A stretch of DNA of 64,000 bases, from NCBI GenBank assembly GCA_964497515.1, contig CAZCCV010000009.1, forward strand, positions 1 to 64,000. Reading direction: 5' to 3'. Shown piece after piece: positions 1-8,146 of this stretch (position 1 is the first letter of the stretch; the number at the start of each line of letters is the position of its first letter). Made by a program: the position numbers and the translations under genes. The notes beneath the pieces are model-generated. The model was not told the origin of the DNA. It saw nothing but the letters and a program-made list of their open reading frames with translations, and ran no database searches. The stretch comes from CAZCCV01 sp964497515 (lineage in GTDB: Bacteria > Armatimonadota > UBA5829 > DTLH01).

Positions 1-105
1 CATTACTGCACCACTATACACAACTGATTTTACACACAAAAAGAATACGCTACCTTTGCACGAGAGATTGTATGGCAGGTATTATCATTGCCGTGAGAAC
101 TAAGC

Positions 106-111
106 TATAAT
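106..111 (+). promoter_or_regulatory. -10 element ahead of the glycosidase gene
   Basis: A perfect TATAAT lies about 85 bases upstream of the glycosidase start. No good -35 hexamer sits at 16-18 bases, so this is only a plausible promoter. Bases 1-105 show nothing else I can name. Confidence 0.35.
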
Positions 112-196
112 GTTCCCGGCTTCCTGGCCGCAGGGGCAAAACATACTCTGTACAGAATACCTCTGTGGCTGGTTCCTTCCATATGAAAGGATAGAG

Positions 197-2002
197 ATGT
201 CTGAATTGTACGAGTTTAGCGCAAATGGGTGGAACACTTTCGAAGTGAGATCACTCGCGGCTGTAGTCCATTTTCCGTCAGGACTTGAAATCAAAGTGGG
301 GCTTAAGTCCCTTGCAAGTGATATTTGCTACAGAGAGTTTCGCTGGCCTGAACTGGTTCGCCTTGGGGCGCATATGCCAGATTGCTCTTACGCCGCCGTA
401 ACTCTTAAGACACCCGAATGCCGGCTTTTGGTTGAGTTCGCATCAGAGGATAACGCACTCGCTGTCAGAGTGACACCGACCGAAAACACAGGCAAGCTCA
501 AACCCTTTGCAGATGTGTTCTTCTATGCGGGCTTTGAGGGGCAGATTAGTCTGGATGGTCAGTCGGCGAATGTATCGGCTGTGGGCAATACGTTCAGAGT
601 CTGTTCGCCGAGTGGAGCTACTGTAAACCAAGAGGCATCTGCGAAAACGACAACGTTCGAGTCGACTTCTGATGAAGAGTTCCTGCTGTTTGTCTCGACC
701 GGCAACCAGTGCGCAAGCTCAGAGAAGACCAAGGAGTTCATCGAAGCACGGAAAGCGGTAGCCCTTGAGTGGGAGAAGCGGTATGACAAACCGGAGCTTC
801 AAGCTGCTTACGAAGGAATGTGGCGATCCGTTATCTGGAATACCATCTACGCTCCTTCGATTAAACGACCAGTGACTGTAGTATCCAGAGACTGGTGCGT
901 CGATGGCAATTATGGAGATTTTGTGCTCTTTGAGTGGGACACTTTCTTTGCTGCACTTCAGGCAAGTACAGGCAGCAAAGAACTTGCATATAACAACGTC
1001 CGCGCAGTACTCTCCGGGATAACCGAGCGAGGTTTCGTTCCGAGCATTTTCTGCGAGCTTGGAAAGAGCAGAGACAGATCTATGCTGCCGGTTGGTTCCA
1101 TCATCGTTTGGAAGCTGTATGAGAAGTTCCAGGACAAAGAGTTCCTGAAAGAGGTATTTCCTCAGCTCCTCGGTTGGCACAACTGGTGGATGCAGGCGCG
1201 CGATGGCAACGGCGATGGACTGCTGGAATGGGGCAGTGACAACTTCCCATCCCCACACCCACAGTGGCAGGCGTATACACTACAGGCAGCCAGGTACGAA
1301 TCCGGACTCGACAACAGTCCGATGTACGACGATGTGGTGTTCAACGAAGAGACCTGCACTATGGAGCTTACCGATGTCGGACTGAACTCTGCCTACGCAA
1401 TGGACGGCTGGGCGCTTGCACAGATTGCTATGGCAATAGGCGATATGGTGACCGCAGAGACTCTAAGAGCAGAGCACGAAGAGATGAAAGTGCGAATCAA
1501 CAAAATGCTCTGGAGTGAAGCCGATGGGATCTATCTCAACAGAAGATGGAATGGCGAATTCTACAAACGACTTGCGCCGACTCTGTTCTACCCTATGACA
1601 GGCAGAGTTGCTGAACCGGAGCGAGCTGTCAGGATGGTTCGCGAGCACTTGCTGAACGATACTGAGTTCTGGGGAGAACACGTTGTGCCTAGTATTGCAC
1701 GAAATGACCCGGCTTACCCAGATCAGGAATACTGGCGCGGTAGGATTTGGGGTCCGATGAACTGGCTCGTCTACGAAGGGTTGAAGGCATACAGGCTCGA
1801 TGCTGCTGCAGCGTTGATGGGAGAAAAGTGCCTTAATACCTTCCTAAGTGAGTGGGTTGAGGAGTCACACGTGCACGAGAACTACAACGGAACTACCGGC
1901 GACGGAGACGATGCACGTTATTCGGAGCCTGTTTACTTCTGGGGTGGACTGCTCGCATTGATAGGACTTCTGGAAAGCCAGGTCGTAAAAGACGACGAGT
2001 AG
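197..2002 (+). CDS. GH63-like (MGH1-type) glycoside hydrolase
   Basis: A 601-residue protein that resembles the (alpha/alpha)6-barrel hydrolases of the GH63/MGH1 group (alpha-glucosidase or mannosylglycerate hydrolase-like). The centre and C-terminal half carry the family-like segments FEWDTFFAAL, GLLEWGSDN, GLDNSPMYDD and WRGRIWGPMNWLVYEGL, which hold the likely acidic catalytic residues. There is no signal peptide, so it is probably cytosolic and acts on an imported or internal sugar. The ATG at 197 is chosen because GAAAGGATAG precedes it and the upstream in-frame extension looks non-coding. The exact substrate cannot be told. It stands alone, and a hairpin follows it before a convergent operon. 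Confidence 0.85.
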   Translation: MSELYEFSANGWNTFEVRSLAAVVHFPSGLEIKVGLKSLASDICYREFRWPELVRLGAHMPDCSYAAVTLKTPECRLLVEFASEDNALAVRVTPTENTGKLKPFADVFFYAGFEGQISLDGQSANVSAVGNTFRVCSPSGATVNQEASAKTTTFESTSDEEFLLFVSTGNQCASSEKTKEFIEARKAVALEWEKRYDKPELQAAYEGMWRSVIWNTIYAPSIKRPVTVVSRDWCVDGNYGDFVLFEWDTFFAALQASTGSKELAYNNVRAVLSGITERGFVPSIFCELGKSRDRSMLPVGSIIVWKLYEKFQDKEFLKEVFPQLLGWHNWWMQARDGNGDGLLEWGSDNFPSPHPQWQAYTLQAARYESGLDNSPMYDDVVFNEETCTMELTDVGLNSAYAMDGWALAQIAMAIGDMVTAETLRAEHEEMKVRINKMLWSEADGIYLNRRWNGEFYKRLAPTLFYPMTGRVAEPERAVRMVREHLLNDTEFWGEHVVPSIARNDPAYPDQEYWRGRIWGPMNWLVYEGLKAYRLDAAAALMGEKCLNTFLSEWVEESHVHENYNGTTGDGDDARYSEPVYFWGGLLALIGLLESQVVKDDE

Positions 2003-2026
2003 CTTTGCAACTGCAAAGAACCAGTG

Positions 2027-2048
2027 GGGAGGGTGATATAGCCCTCCC
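2027..2048. terminator. Hairpin between convergent genes
   Basis: GGGAGGG and CCCTCCC form a 7-bp stem around an 8-base loop between the stop of the glycosidase and the stop of the minus-strand operon. A second small dyad (CTTTGCA/TGCAAAG) lies just upstream at 2003-2018. It has no strong T run; bidirectional termination is inferred from position. Confidence 0.5.
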
Positions 2049-2050
2049 TG

Positions 2051-3085
2051 CTACATTTTCAACGCTTTTTCGGCAAGTTCGATTGCAGTGACAAATACTT
2101 CCTCGGTTTGAGTTAGATCCGTAGTATAGCCTCTCCCCGATGTCGGTTGGCGCACTACCGCAATTTCCATATCCGCTTCTTTTTTCAGTTCGACAAGCTG
2201 TGATTTGAAACGTGCAAGCTTTGCTTCTTTCTTTGCATTCTTGTCGGCCGCAACACCAGTTTTGAAACCACCCGAGGGTGGCTTCTGGACTATTTCTTTG
2301 CATCTGTCGATTAGATAAAAGAGTGGCTTTGCTACCAGAATACAGTACGTATATGGAAACTTTTTGGATTCAACGGAATTTAGAGTGGTCTGCACCTGCA
2401 CACCTATGAAATCCTCATCGGAGTCCCTGAACTTGACGAGGAGCCTGCAATCCATAGGCACAGCGCCAGATTTCGTATTAGCTAACAACATCGAATAATG
2501 AAACTCCAACTGCGGCCAACTATCAGAGAGCCTGTGAATATGCATAAGCTGATTGATTCGCATGGCCAAATGAGGAGGTTGCCAAGCAACGACTCTTCCG
2601 GCAACAATCAACGGTAAAAACAGCGTAAACCCATCGATGATCAACACTTGCAGTAGCGGAGACTCATCGGGTGAGGTCAACCCAGAGTTCGGATTCAACA
2701 ATCCGGTCAACAGTCGAAAGATCATCAACCCTACTACTAACAAAGCAAACAGAAAGAGACATCCACCCAAATTGGCGAGACAAGAGTTTCGAGAAATCCC
2801 TTGAGATCGCTTACTCATTTCGAGCGCAGATTCCAGTTCTTCGTATGTGACCTCACGCCACTCTTCTTTGCTCTTGAGCTTGGGTTTGTTCGATGCGTCT
2901 TTGATGCAAAGCAACAGCGCGGCAACTAAAACGAAGACCCAGCCTACGGCAAAAGACCAATCCAATTCGAAGCCAGAGACTGACTGAATGGTTATCCCAA
3001 TCACTGCAGAAGCAGCAATTAGAACCATACGCACTTCGACAGATAATGTGTTAGCTATAAGAAACTTGGGTTTCATCTCTTTCAA
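2051..3085 (-). CDS. Unknown four-helix membrane protein of the radical SAM operon
   Basis: I do not recognise a family for this 344-residue protein. It has two hydrophobic helices near the N-terminus, a charged stretch (KLKSKEEWREVTYEELESAL), two more helices in the middle, and a soluble C-terminal half with a Lys/Glu-rich helical segment. Its ATG overlaps the stop of the upstream radical SAM gene by four bases (ATGA), so the two are very likely translationally coupled. As the last gene of a four-gene operon it may scaffold, export or use the modified membrane protein encoded two genes upstream. That role is inferred only from position. Confidence 0.75.
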   Translation of the reverse strand: MKEMKPKFLIANTLSVEVRMVLIAASAVIGITIQSVSGFELDWSFAVGWVFVLVAALLLCIKDASNKPKLKSKEEWREVTYEELESALEMSKRSQGISRNSCLANLGGCLFLFALLVVGLMIFRLLTGLLNPNSGLTSPDESPLLQVLIIDGFTLFLPLIVAGRVVAWQPPHLAMRINQLMHIHRLSDSWPQLEFHYSMLLANTKSGAVPMDCRLLVKFRDSDEDFIGVQVQTTLNSVESKKFPYTYCILVAKPLFYLIDRCKEIVQKPPSGGFKTGVAADKNAKKEAKLARFKSQLVELKKEADMEIAVVRQPTSGRGYTTDLTQTEEVFVTAIELAEKALKM

Positions 3086-4413
3086 CTGCGTGCTGCAACC
3101 GCAACAGCCGATTCAATCTCTTTGTAACCGATAGCATCCCAATATATCGGGCAGGCACCAGTGCAGATGTCAAAATGCCGACAGTCGCGACAGATGCGGT
3201 GAGCATACCTTTTTCCCCGCCAATAGCGGGACTTTCTGTTATTCCAAACGCGCTGGAAGCCATCCTTCAGGATATTACCGACGTTCTTTGACAGACTGGA
3301 ACACGGCAGAACTCCGCCATCTGGTGCTATCGAGAGAAGCCCATCGCAGGCAGCGCACGACTTCCCTCCTAATCCCATAGCAACCGGATTCACAATGCAG
3401 TAGGGCGTAGGTGAATACCATAAGAACTCGACATCTGCCTCCCAAGCAGCTCGCTTCAGTTTATCGAGTAATTCAGGCATCTCAGAGTACAAGACAGTGA
3501 CTCCTGTGTCCGGAGCCGTCCCGCACGGAATAACCATATTCATCGACAGGCGTTTCAGCCCGAGTTCTTTGACAAGTCCGACAATTTCTGCGAGATGAGG
3601 CGCATTAATCCGGTTGATAGTAGTGTTGGTATGAACGTGCAAGCCGGCGTCTTTGAGCAGCGATATTCCGCGCAGGGTTCGATCGTACGAGCCGGGAGTC
3701 TGCGTAAGGGAATCGTGTATCTCGGCATTGGCACCTTCCAGACTCACCTGTGCACTTCTGAGTCCAGCGTTTTTGAGCTGGTCTACGAGCTCCTGCGTCA
3801 GGTTATTGCCGTTAGTGATCAGATTGACTCGCATACCGAGCTCTGTTGCGTACGCGGTCAGTTCGACCAGGTCGCTTCTCAGCGTCGGTTCCCCACCCGT
3901 CCAACTGACACTCGGCACTTCTGCATCGTAACGAATGGCATCTAGAACCTGTTTCACCTCGGCTGTAGACATTTCACTACTGAAATTTCTGTCGCTTTTG
4001 GTGCAAGTGCACCCCGCGTAGCAGAACTTACAGCTAAGGTTGCAGCGATATGTGAGCGCGATTTCAGAAAGCACCGGCAGCGAGTTGTGCGGACGTGTAA
4101 ATGATGTCTCTTCCACTGCTCGACGCCCTTTTCCTTCGCCCAAGCAGCCCATCACAAGAGCGCGAAGATCGCAGAAGAAGTGAAAAACGTCGGTAAGCAC
4201 CTTTTCGTCTTTGGATAGTCCCTCAGACTTTTGCTCTAATACATCGATCAGCGAAGAACCGGCCATCATACGCCCGAGTATTGCAAGGCCAGCGGGATTC
4301 AGCTTGTACGCCTGGTTAGGAAGCAGTATCAGCAAGCTATCCCGCTCCCGGACGTATACGTATTCCGAGATGCTTTTCACAAAATCATCAGCCCAAGATA
4401 CATCCACACTCAC
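3082..4413 (-). CDS. Radical SAM/SPASM enzyme with N-terminal PqqD-like domain
   Basis: A 443-residue candidate peptide maturase. Residues about 16-95 look like a PqqD-type peptide recognition element (YVYVRERDSLLILLPNQAYKL). The radical SAM core follows with C124-x3-C128-x2-C131 (CNLSCKFC) and GGEPTLR. The C-terminus has a SPASM-type pattern for auxiliary clusters: a CxxC pair before IAPDGGVLPC, then CRDCRHFDICTGACP. The chosen start is a GTG that overlaps the preceding TAG by one base (TAGTG), with GGAGGT eight bases upstream. A longer in-frame reading (to 4551) would run backwards through the upstream gene's repeat tail and is not credible. Its natural substrate is most likely the Cys-rich tail of the protein encoded directly upstream. 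Confidence 0.93.
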   Translation of the reverse strand: MSVDVSWADDFVKSISEYVYVRERDSLLILLPNQAYKLNPAGLAILGRMMAGSSLIDVLEQKSEGLSKDEKVLTDVFHFFCDLRALVMGCLGEGKGRRAVEETSFTRPHNSLPVLSEIALTYRCNLSCKFCYAGCTCTKSDRNFSSEMSTAEVKQVLDAIRYDAEVPSVSWTGGEPTLRSDLVELTAYATELGMRVNLITNGNNLTQELVDQLKNAGLRSAQVSLEGANAEIHDSLTQTPGSYDRTLRGISLLKDAGLHVHTNTTINRINAPHLAEIVGLVKELGLKRLSMNMVIPCGTAPDTGVTVLYSEMPELLDKLKRAAWEADVEFLWYSPTPYCIVNPVAMGLGGKSCAACDGLLSIAPDGGVLPCSSLSKNVGNILKDGFQRVWNNRKSRYWRGKRYAHRICRDCRHFDICTGACPIYWDAIGYKEIESAVAVAARS

Positions 4414-6080
4414 TAGTGCGCACCTCCGCTCACACACGCACTGTGGCAAGCTGAATGACAGGCGCTGTGGCACGCCGAATGACACGCACTGTGGCAAGCT
4501 GAATGACAAGCATCGTGGCAAGCAGTGTGAACGTAACAGGCTGAGTGACACGCATCCGAATGAATAAACGCTGAGTAACTTAGGCCAGCGCCAAAAGCGC
4601 GCTCTCCAATAGCTTTACTGATTTCGCTCGCCCTGCCCTTGCCCTCATTAGTGAATTCTCGGTACAAATGATACGCATAGAACCTGGAATAACTGTTGCC
4701 CCAAGACGTATAAGTATCATCCAAAGAACCACCGCGTTCGACAGCTTCGAATTGTTCCTTGATCTGTTTCTTGTAGTATTCCTTTGTGGCTTCGAGATCG
4801 CAATCCCAAGCCTTAGCCTGTACTCTGTCGGTCATCTCGCGGAAGATATCCTTGATTGTGCTATCATCCAGCAAGCCTTCGTTGTGGATGGCGTTTAGCA
4901 GCATATTCTCGTACAAGCTTTCTGCAGAGATTCCAGGAGGATAGAGTCTTTCGACCCGTATTGGATCAAGTGAAAGAACCTTTACCAAACCTCGCCTCTC
5001 CAGACTCGCGATAATCGTACCTACGATCTTGGACAGGGAAATATCCAGCAGAAGAGCCGCCTCAATTGGATCGAGTTCGGCAACCTTCCCTTGCTGACGG
5101 AAGCTGGAGACTTTTATGAGCGGCGGCACCCAGTCTGCATTCTCCCATCGCACTTCATCGAGTCGACTTGCAGCCTTTGAATACGTGTTCAGTTTGCGTG
5201 AGAACAGAATAAGCACGCCTACGACTACACTGAAAACAGCCACTGCACCCGGCAAGCCCAACGGTTTGGCAGGAGTCTCAGGCATCATCGGAGCGACTGG
5301 ATCAATTGGAAGATAGGGTGCATCCGGCGGCAATGTCTGTTGCTGCCCACCCTCCCCTGAAGGTGCGTCAGTTTTCAGAGTAAAATACTTCGCGTCAATA
5401 TAGCACTGCAGATTGAACTTATACTGCGGAGGAACAGCATCTTTGTGGAACCGAACAGTCATATAGTAAGCGTTTTGGCTCGGCTGCCCGTAGTAGCTGA
5501 TGAGGTATTCGCGGTTGACGAACTTCTCTGTCTTAAAGCCTGTCTTGTTCAGTAAGGCTTCATCGACTACTTCGCTTGCTGTTTTGATGGGATAGTGAAG
5601 ATAGAGGGTATAGTGTCCTGCTGCTTGGTCGAACTGGCACGGCGCCCAATTGAGATATGCGAGCTTCCCGTCTGGCGCATCGGTGTAGCCAAGCATTCCG
5701 GCTGCCGCCAAATCTGTGCCGTAAAGGATAACGTACGTAACCTCTCCTCTTGAAACCGCAGCACCGTTCGCTAGCACAATATCGAATTGGTTGCCCAAAT
5801 CAGTGATGGAGAGCTTATACTTGCGCCCACTAGAATCGACGGCATACGATTCGTCGTAGCCGAAATGTGGATATGCTCCGCTAAAACCCTGCAAGTAGAA
5901 GCCGTGAAGATCGCCGCTAAGCACTTTGTAACGGACTTTGTAGACAATTGTCGCCTTACCGTCGACGTGCGGCGATATGTCGACCTCGACCCACTTGAGT
6001 TCTACCGAGGTCGCCCAAACTGAAACACAGGAGAGCAGCAACAAGCTGCTCAAAATCAGCACACGACGCAAGACAGACAC
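4413..6080 (-). CDS. DUF2207-like membrane protein with (HSAC)n tail, candidate radical SAM substrate
   Basis: A 555-residue protein starting at GTG. It has a signal peptide (about 1-23, ending SVWA), an extracytoplasmic beta-rich region to about 275, a Pro-rich linker, one membrane helix (about 278-298) followed by positive residues (SRKLNTYSK), then a cytoplasmic part with a winged-helix-like segment (IEAALLLDISLSKIVGTIIA). This order resembles DUF2207 proteins. The last 48 residues hold ten Cys in a Cys/His pattern, including six consecutive HSAC units, and end in VSGGAH. By topology the tail is cytoplasmic, where a radical SAM enzyme could reach it. The next gene is that enzyme, overlapping by one base. 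The DUF2207 call is from recall, not a search. Confidence 0.88.
   Translation of the reverse strand: MSVLRRVLILSSLLLLSCVSVWATSVELKWVEVDISPHVDGKATIVYKVRYKVLSGDLHGFYLQGFSGAYPHFGYDESYAVDSSGRKYKLSITDLGNQFDIVLANGAAVSRGEVTYVILYGTDLAAAGMLGYTDAPDGKLAYLNWAPCQFDQAAGHYTLYLHYPIKTASEVVDEALLNKTGFKTEKFVNREYLISYYGQPSQNAYYMTVRFHKDAVPPQYKFNLQCYIDAKYFTLKTDAPSGEGGQQQTLPPDAPYLPIDPVAPMMPETPAKPLGLPGAVAVFSVVVGVLILFSRKLNTYSKAASRLDEVRWENADWVPPLIKVSSFRQQGKVAELDPIEAALLLDISLSKIVGTIIASLERRGLVKVLSLDPIRVERLYPPGISAESLYENMLLNAIHNEGLLDDSTIKDIFREMTDRVQAKAWDCDLEATKEYYKKQIKEQFEAVERGGSLDDTYTSWGNSYSRFYAYHLYREFTNEGKGRASEISKAIGERAFGAGLSYSAFIHSDACHSACYVHTACHDACHSACHSACHSACHSACHSACHSACVSGGAH
4434..4505 (-). repeat. Six tandem 12-base units coding HSAC
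   Basis: Six head-to-tail copies of a 12-base unit encode His-Ser-Ala-Cys. The amino acids are identical in every copy but the codons differ (CAT/CAC, TCA/AGT/TCG/AGC, GCT/GCG/GCC, TGC/TGT). Degenerate copies (HSAC, YVHTAC, HDAC) precede the array up to about 4559. Confidence 0.95.
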
Positions 6081-6089
6081 AATTAGCTT

Positions 6090-6479
6090 TTATTCCCTCG
6101 AGGACTCTGTTCTAGCTCGCAGAAGATCAGCCTGAGCAGAGATATACTGTGCAAAATCGCTTTTTGACTGAGACCACTCGGATTCACCAGGGAATGTTGA
6201 GACTACTCCCTGCCAGATAATCTGGTAGGTACGTTCCAGGCACGGTCGAGAGTCTCCCTTTCCAGTGAACTCAAAAGTGGCTTCGATGTTTGTCGGCCGA
6301 AACACAGGCGTCGGGCCGGAGACTATCTCCGTTGCTACTCCGAGAAAAACAACGCCTAATTCTTCCACAACATCGAGGTGCTCTCTGATAGCGCGGACGA
6401 CGGACGCAACAGAAAAGTCCGCAGAAGAGAAACGCATTGTAAGCAAAGAGCCATTTATGTCTCCATAAGGCATCTGCAT
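6090..6479 (-). CDS. Unknown 129-residue protein, first gene of the radical SAM operon
   Basis: A small soluble protein with no signal peptide or membrane helix and no family I recognise. The start is well supported by AGGAGG nine bases before the ATG. It ends 9 bases before the GTG of the DUF2207-like gene, so it belongs to the same transcription unit. Only one Cys is present (RPCLERT), so it does not look like a modified precursor. A chaperone, adaptor or secretion-related role is possible, but nothing in the sequence decides it. Confidence 0.75.
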   Translation of the reverse strand: MQMPYGDINGSLLTMRFSSADFSVASVVRAIREHLDVVEELGVVFLGVATEIVSGPTPVFRPTNIEATFEFTGKGDSRPCLERTYQIIWQGVVSTFPGESEWSQSKSDFAQYISAQADLLRARTESSRE

Positions 6480-6657
6480 TTTGGTTGCCCTCCTAAGCAG
6501 CGTTCATTGCAAATTCACAGTCTTATTCGTCGGCACGAAGCCCGTTTCCTGCACGTCTTCGTTTGCCGTATTGATGCAGGCCGTGTGACGAGAAAACAGT
6601 TGGAAGCACGATGAACTCGATACCAATGAGTTGTGGCATTACTGCAACGGCATCGCG

Positions 6658-7773
6658 CTACCGAAGCACCTTCTCTGTTTCTGCGTCGAAGATATGTGTT
6701 CTCGCCATCTGCAAGACAAGCGATACATCATCACCCGGTGAACAACCGGCAATCGGTGATTCCGAATCGATTGAAGCGACCATATCGTGATTGCCGGAGT
6801 TCAGGTACATTGTGACCGTTGCTCCCATTGGCTCGACAACATCAACCCGGGCGGAAATGGTATTGTCTTCTGTTGGCTTCGCAACTGGGCTTAGGTCTCT
6901 ATCGAAGATGTCTTCTGGTCTGATGCCGAATACTATCTGTTTGCCTGCGTAGTTTGATAGGTTCTCTGACTTCTCGGCGGTAGACCTTACAGTGAAGTGC
7001 CCTGTATTCACCAAATAGCCGTTCTCATCCTCTTCTAGTGTTGCTTGAACAAAATTCATTGCCGGACTTCCGATGAACCCTGCTACGAACAGGTTCGCTG
7101 GCTTGTTGTAGAGATTAAGAGGAGTATCTACCTGTTGGATTACACCATCTTTCATTACGACTATGCGATCGCCCATCGTCATAGCTTCTACTTGGTCGTG
7201 TGTGACATAGATCGTTGTAATCCCGAGTCGCCTGTGGAGTTTAATCAATTCGGCGCGCGTTTGCACTCGCAGTTTTGCATCCAGGTTTGAGAGAGGTTCG
7301 TCCATAAGAAAGACTGCCGGTTCGCGCACGATAGCTCTGCCGAGCGCGACCCGCTGTCGCTGCCCGCCGGAGAGTTGCTTGGGCTTGCGATGGAGGAGTT
7401 CGGCAAGTCCCAGCAGCGCCGCGGCATCTTTTACGCGCTTTTCGATCTCCGCTTTGGGGAGTTTTTTGAGTTTCAGCGCAAACGACATATTGTCGTAGAC
7501 GCTCATATGCGGGTACAGAGCGTAGTTCTGAAAAACCATCGCAATGTCGCGGTCTTTCGATGAGACGTCGTTTACGAGTTGATCACCGATGTATATCTCG
7601 CCTTCGGTAGCTTCTTCGAGACCGGCGACCATCCTGAGAGCGGTAGTCTTTCCACATCCAGAGGGACCAACAAGAACCAGAAACTCCTTGTCTTTGATCT
7701 CCAGGTTCATATTGTCGACAGCGACAACGTTCTTGAATGCTTTGGTAAGGTTCTTGAGAACCACTTGCGCCAT
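6658..7773 (-). CDS. Sugar ABC transporter ATP-binding protein (MalK/UgpC/MsmX type)
   Basis: A 371-residue ATPase, the normal length for the family. It has Walker A GPSGCGKT (36-43), Q-loop FQNYALYPH, signature LSGGQ (134-138), Walker B FLMDEP (155-160), the H-loop THDQ, and the C-terminal OB-fold (TOBE) domain typical of MalK. It would energise import of a carbohydrate. No permease or binding protein genes are nearby, so it may be a shared ATPase serving several importers, as MsmX does. The ATG at 7773 has AGGAGG ten bases upstream; longer reading frames run into the promoter region. A consensus promoter lies 80-110 bases upstream. Confidence 0.95.
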   Translation of the reverse strand: MAQVVLKNLTKAFKNVVAVDNMNLEIKDKEFLVLVGPSGCGKTTALRMVAGLEEATEGEIYIGDQLVNDVSSKDRDIAMVFQNYALYPHMSVYDNMSFALKLKKLPKAEIEKRVKDAAALLGLAELLHRKPKQLSGGQRQRVALGRAIVREPAVFLMDEPLSNLDAKLRVQTRAELIKLHRRLGITTIYVTHDQVEAMTMGDRIVVMKDGVIQQVDTPLNLYNKPANLFVAGFIGSPAMNFVQATLEEDENGYLVNTGHFTVRSTAEKSENLSNYAGKQIVFGIRPEDIFDRDLSPVAKPTEDNTISARVDVVEPMGATVTMYLNSGNHDMVASIDSESPIAGCSPGDDVSLVLQMARTHIFDAETEKVLR

Positions 7774-7860
7774 AAGTAAGCAGCCTCCTAGTTTCGGGCC
7801 TGTCCCCATATCGCCGAAACCGCTAATAAAATGAAGTGCCCTGGGACTAGGGCTGAGCCC

Positions 7861-7889
7861 ATTATATGGCCGAGAATTTGTGGTGTCAA
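7861..7889 (-). promoter_or_regulatory. Consensus sigma70-type promoter for the ABC ATPase gene
   Basis: On the minus strand TTGACA (7889-7884) is followed by a 17-base spacer and TATAAT (7866-7861), a perfect match to both hexamers at ideal spacing. The transcript would have a leader of about 80 bases before the ATG at 7773. Confidence 0.85.
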
Positions 7890-8010
7890 CGGAACAAGCT
7901 GCAAACAATGAATAGTCAGAACCTTGACTATCACAATACCGATGATCGATGATGCTGCCGGAAATCAGCCATACTGCACATCTGATGACAATTTCACCGA
8001 GCAACCTTTC

Positions 8011-8039
8011 TTGACCTCGTCACAGGCGGGTAGTAGAAT
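8011..8039 (+). promoter_or_regulatory. Promoter for mfd
   Basis: TTGACC (8011-8016), 17-base spacer, TAGAAT (8034-8039). Transcription would begin near 8046, so the ATG at 8042 cannot be the normal start of mfd. Confidence 0.65.
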
Positions 8040-8146
8040 ATATGTGTTGGTCGGCAGTCTGTGCTGCCGATAATACTATGGATGATTCAGGGTTTTGGCG
8101 TCCCCCACTCTTTTGCGCCAAAGCCCTTTTGGCGCTGTACGGATAT

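Larger units (their letters stand above)
7774..8146. other. Divergent regulatory region between the ABC ATPase gene and mfd
   Basis: This 373-base region holds two back-to-back promoters (listed separately), the ABC gene leader, and an mfd leader with a GCGCCAAA/TTTGGCGC hairpin at 8115-8135. I see no additional gene. Confidence 0.7.

Noticed and set aside
4414..4551. Longer N-terminus for the radical SAM gene, with its own Cys-rich repeats
   Set aside because: It is the tail-coding repeat read in another frame. A GTG at 4413 with GGAGGT at good spacing explains the start.
4416..4559. Reading the CHSACH repeats as multi-heme c sites (CX3CH)
   Set aside because: The predicted topology puts the tail in the cytoplasm, where heme c is not attached. 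The overlapping Cys would also be shared between neighbouring sites. The adjacent radical SAM enzyme is a better explanation.
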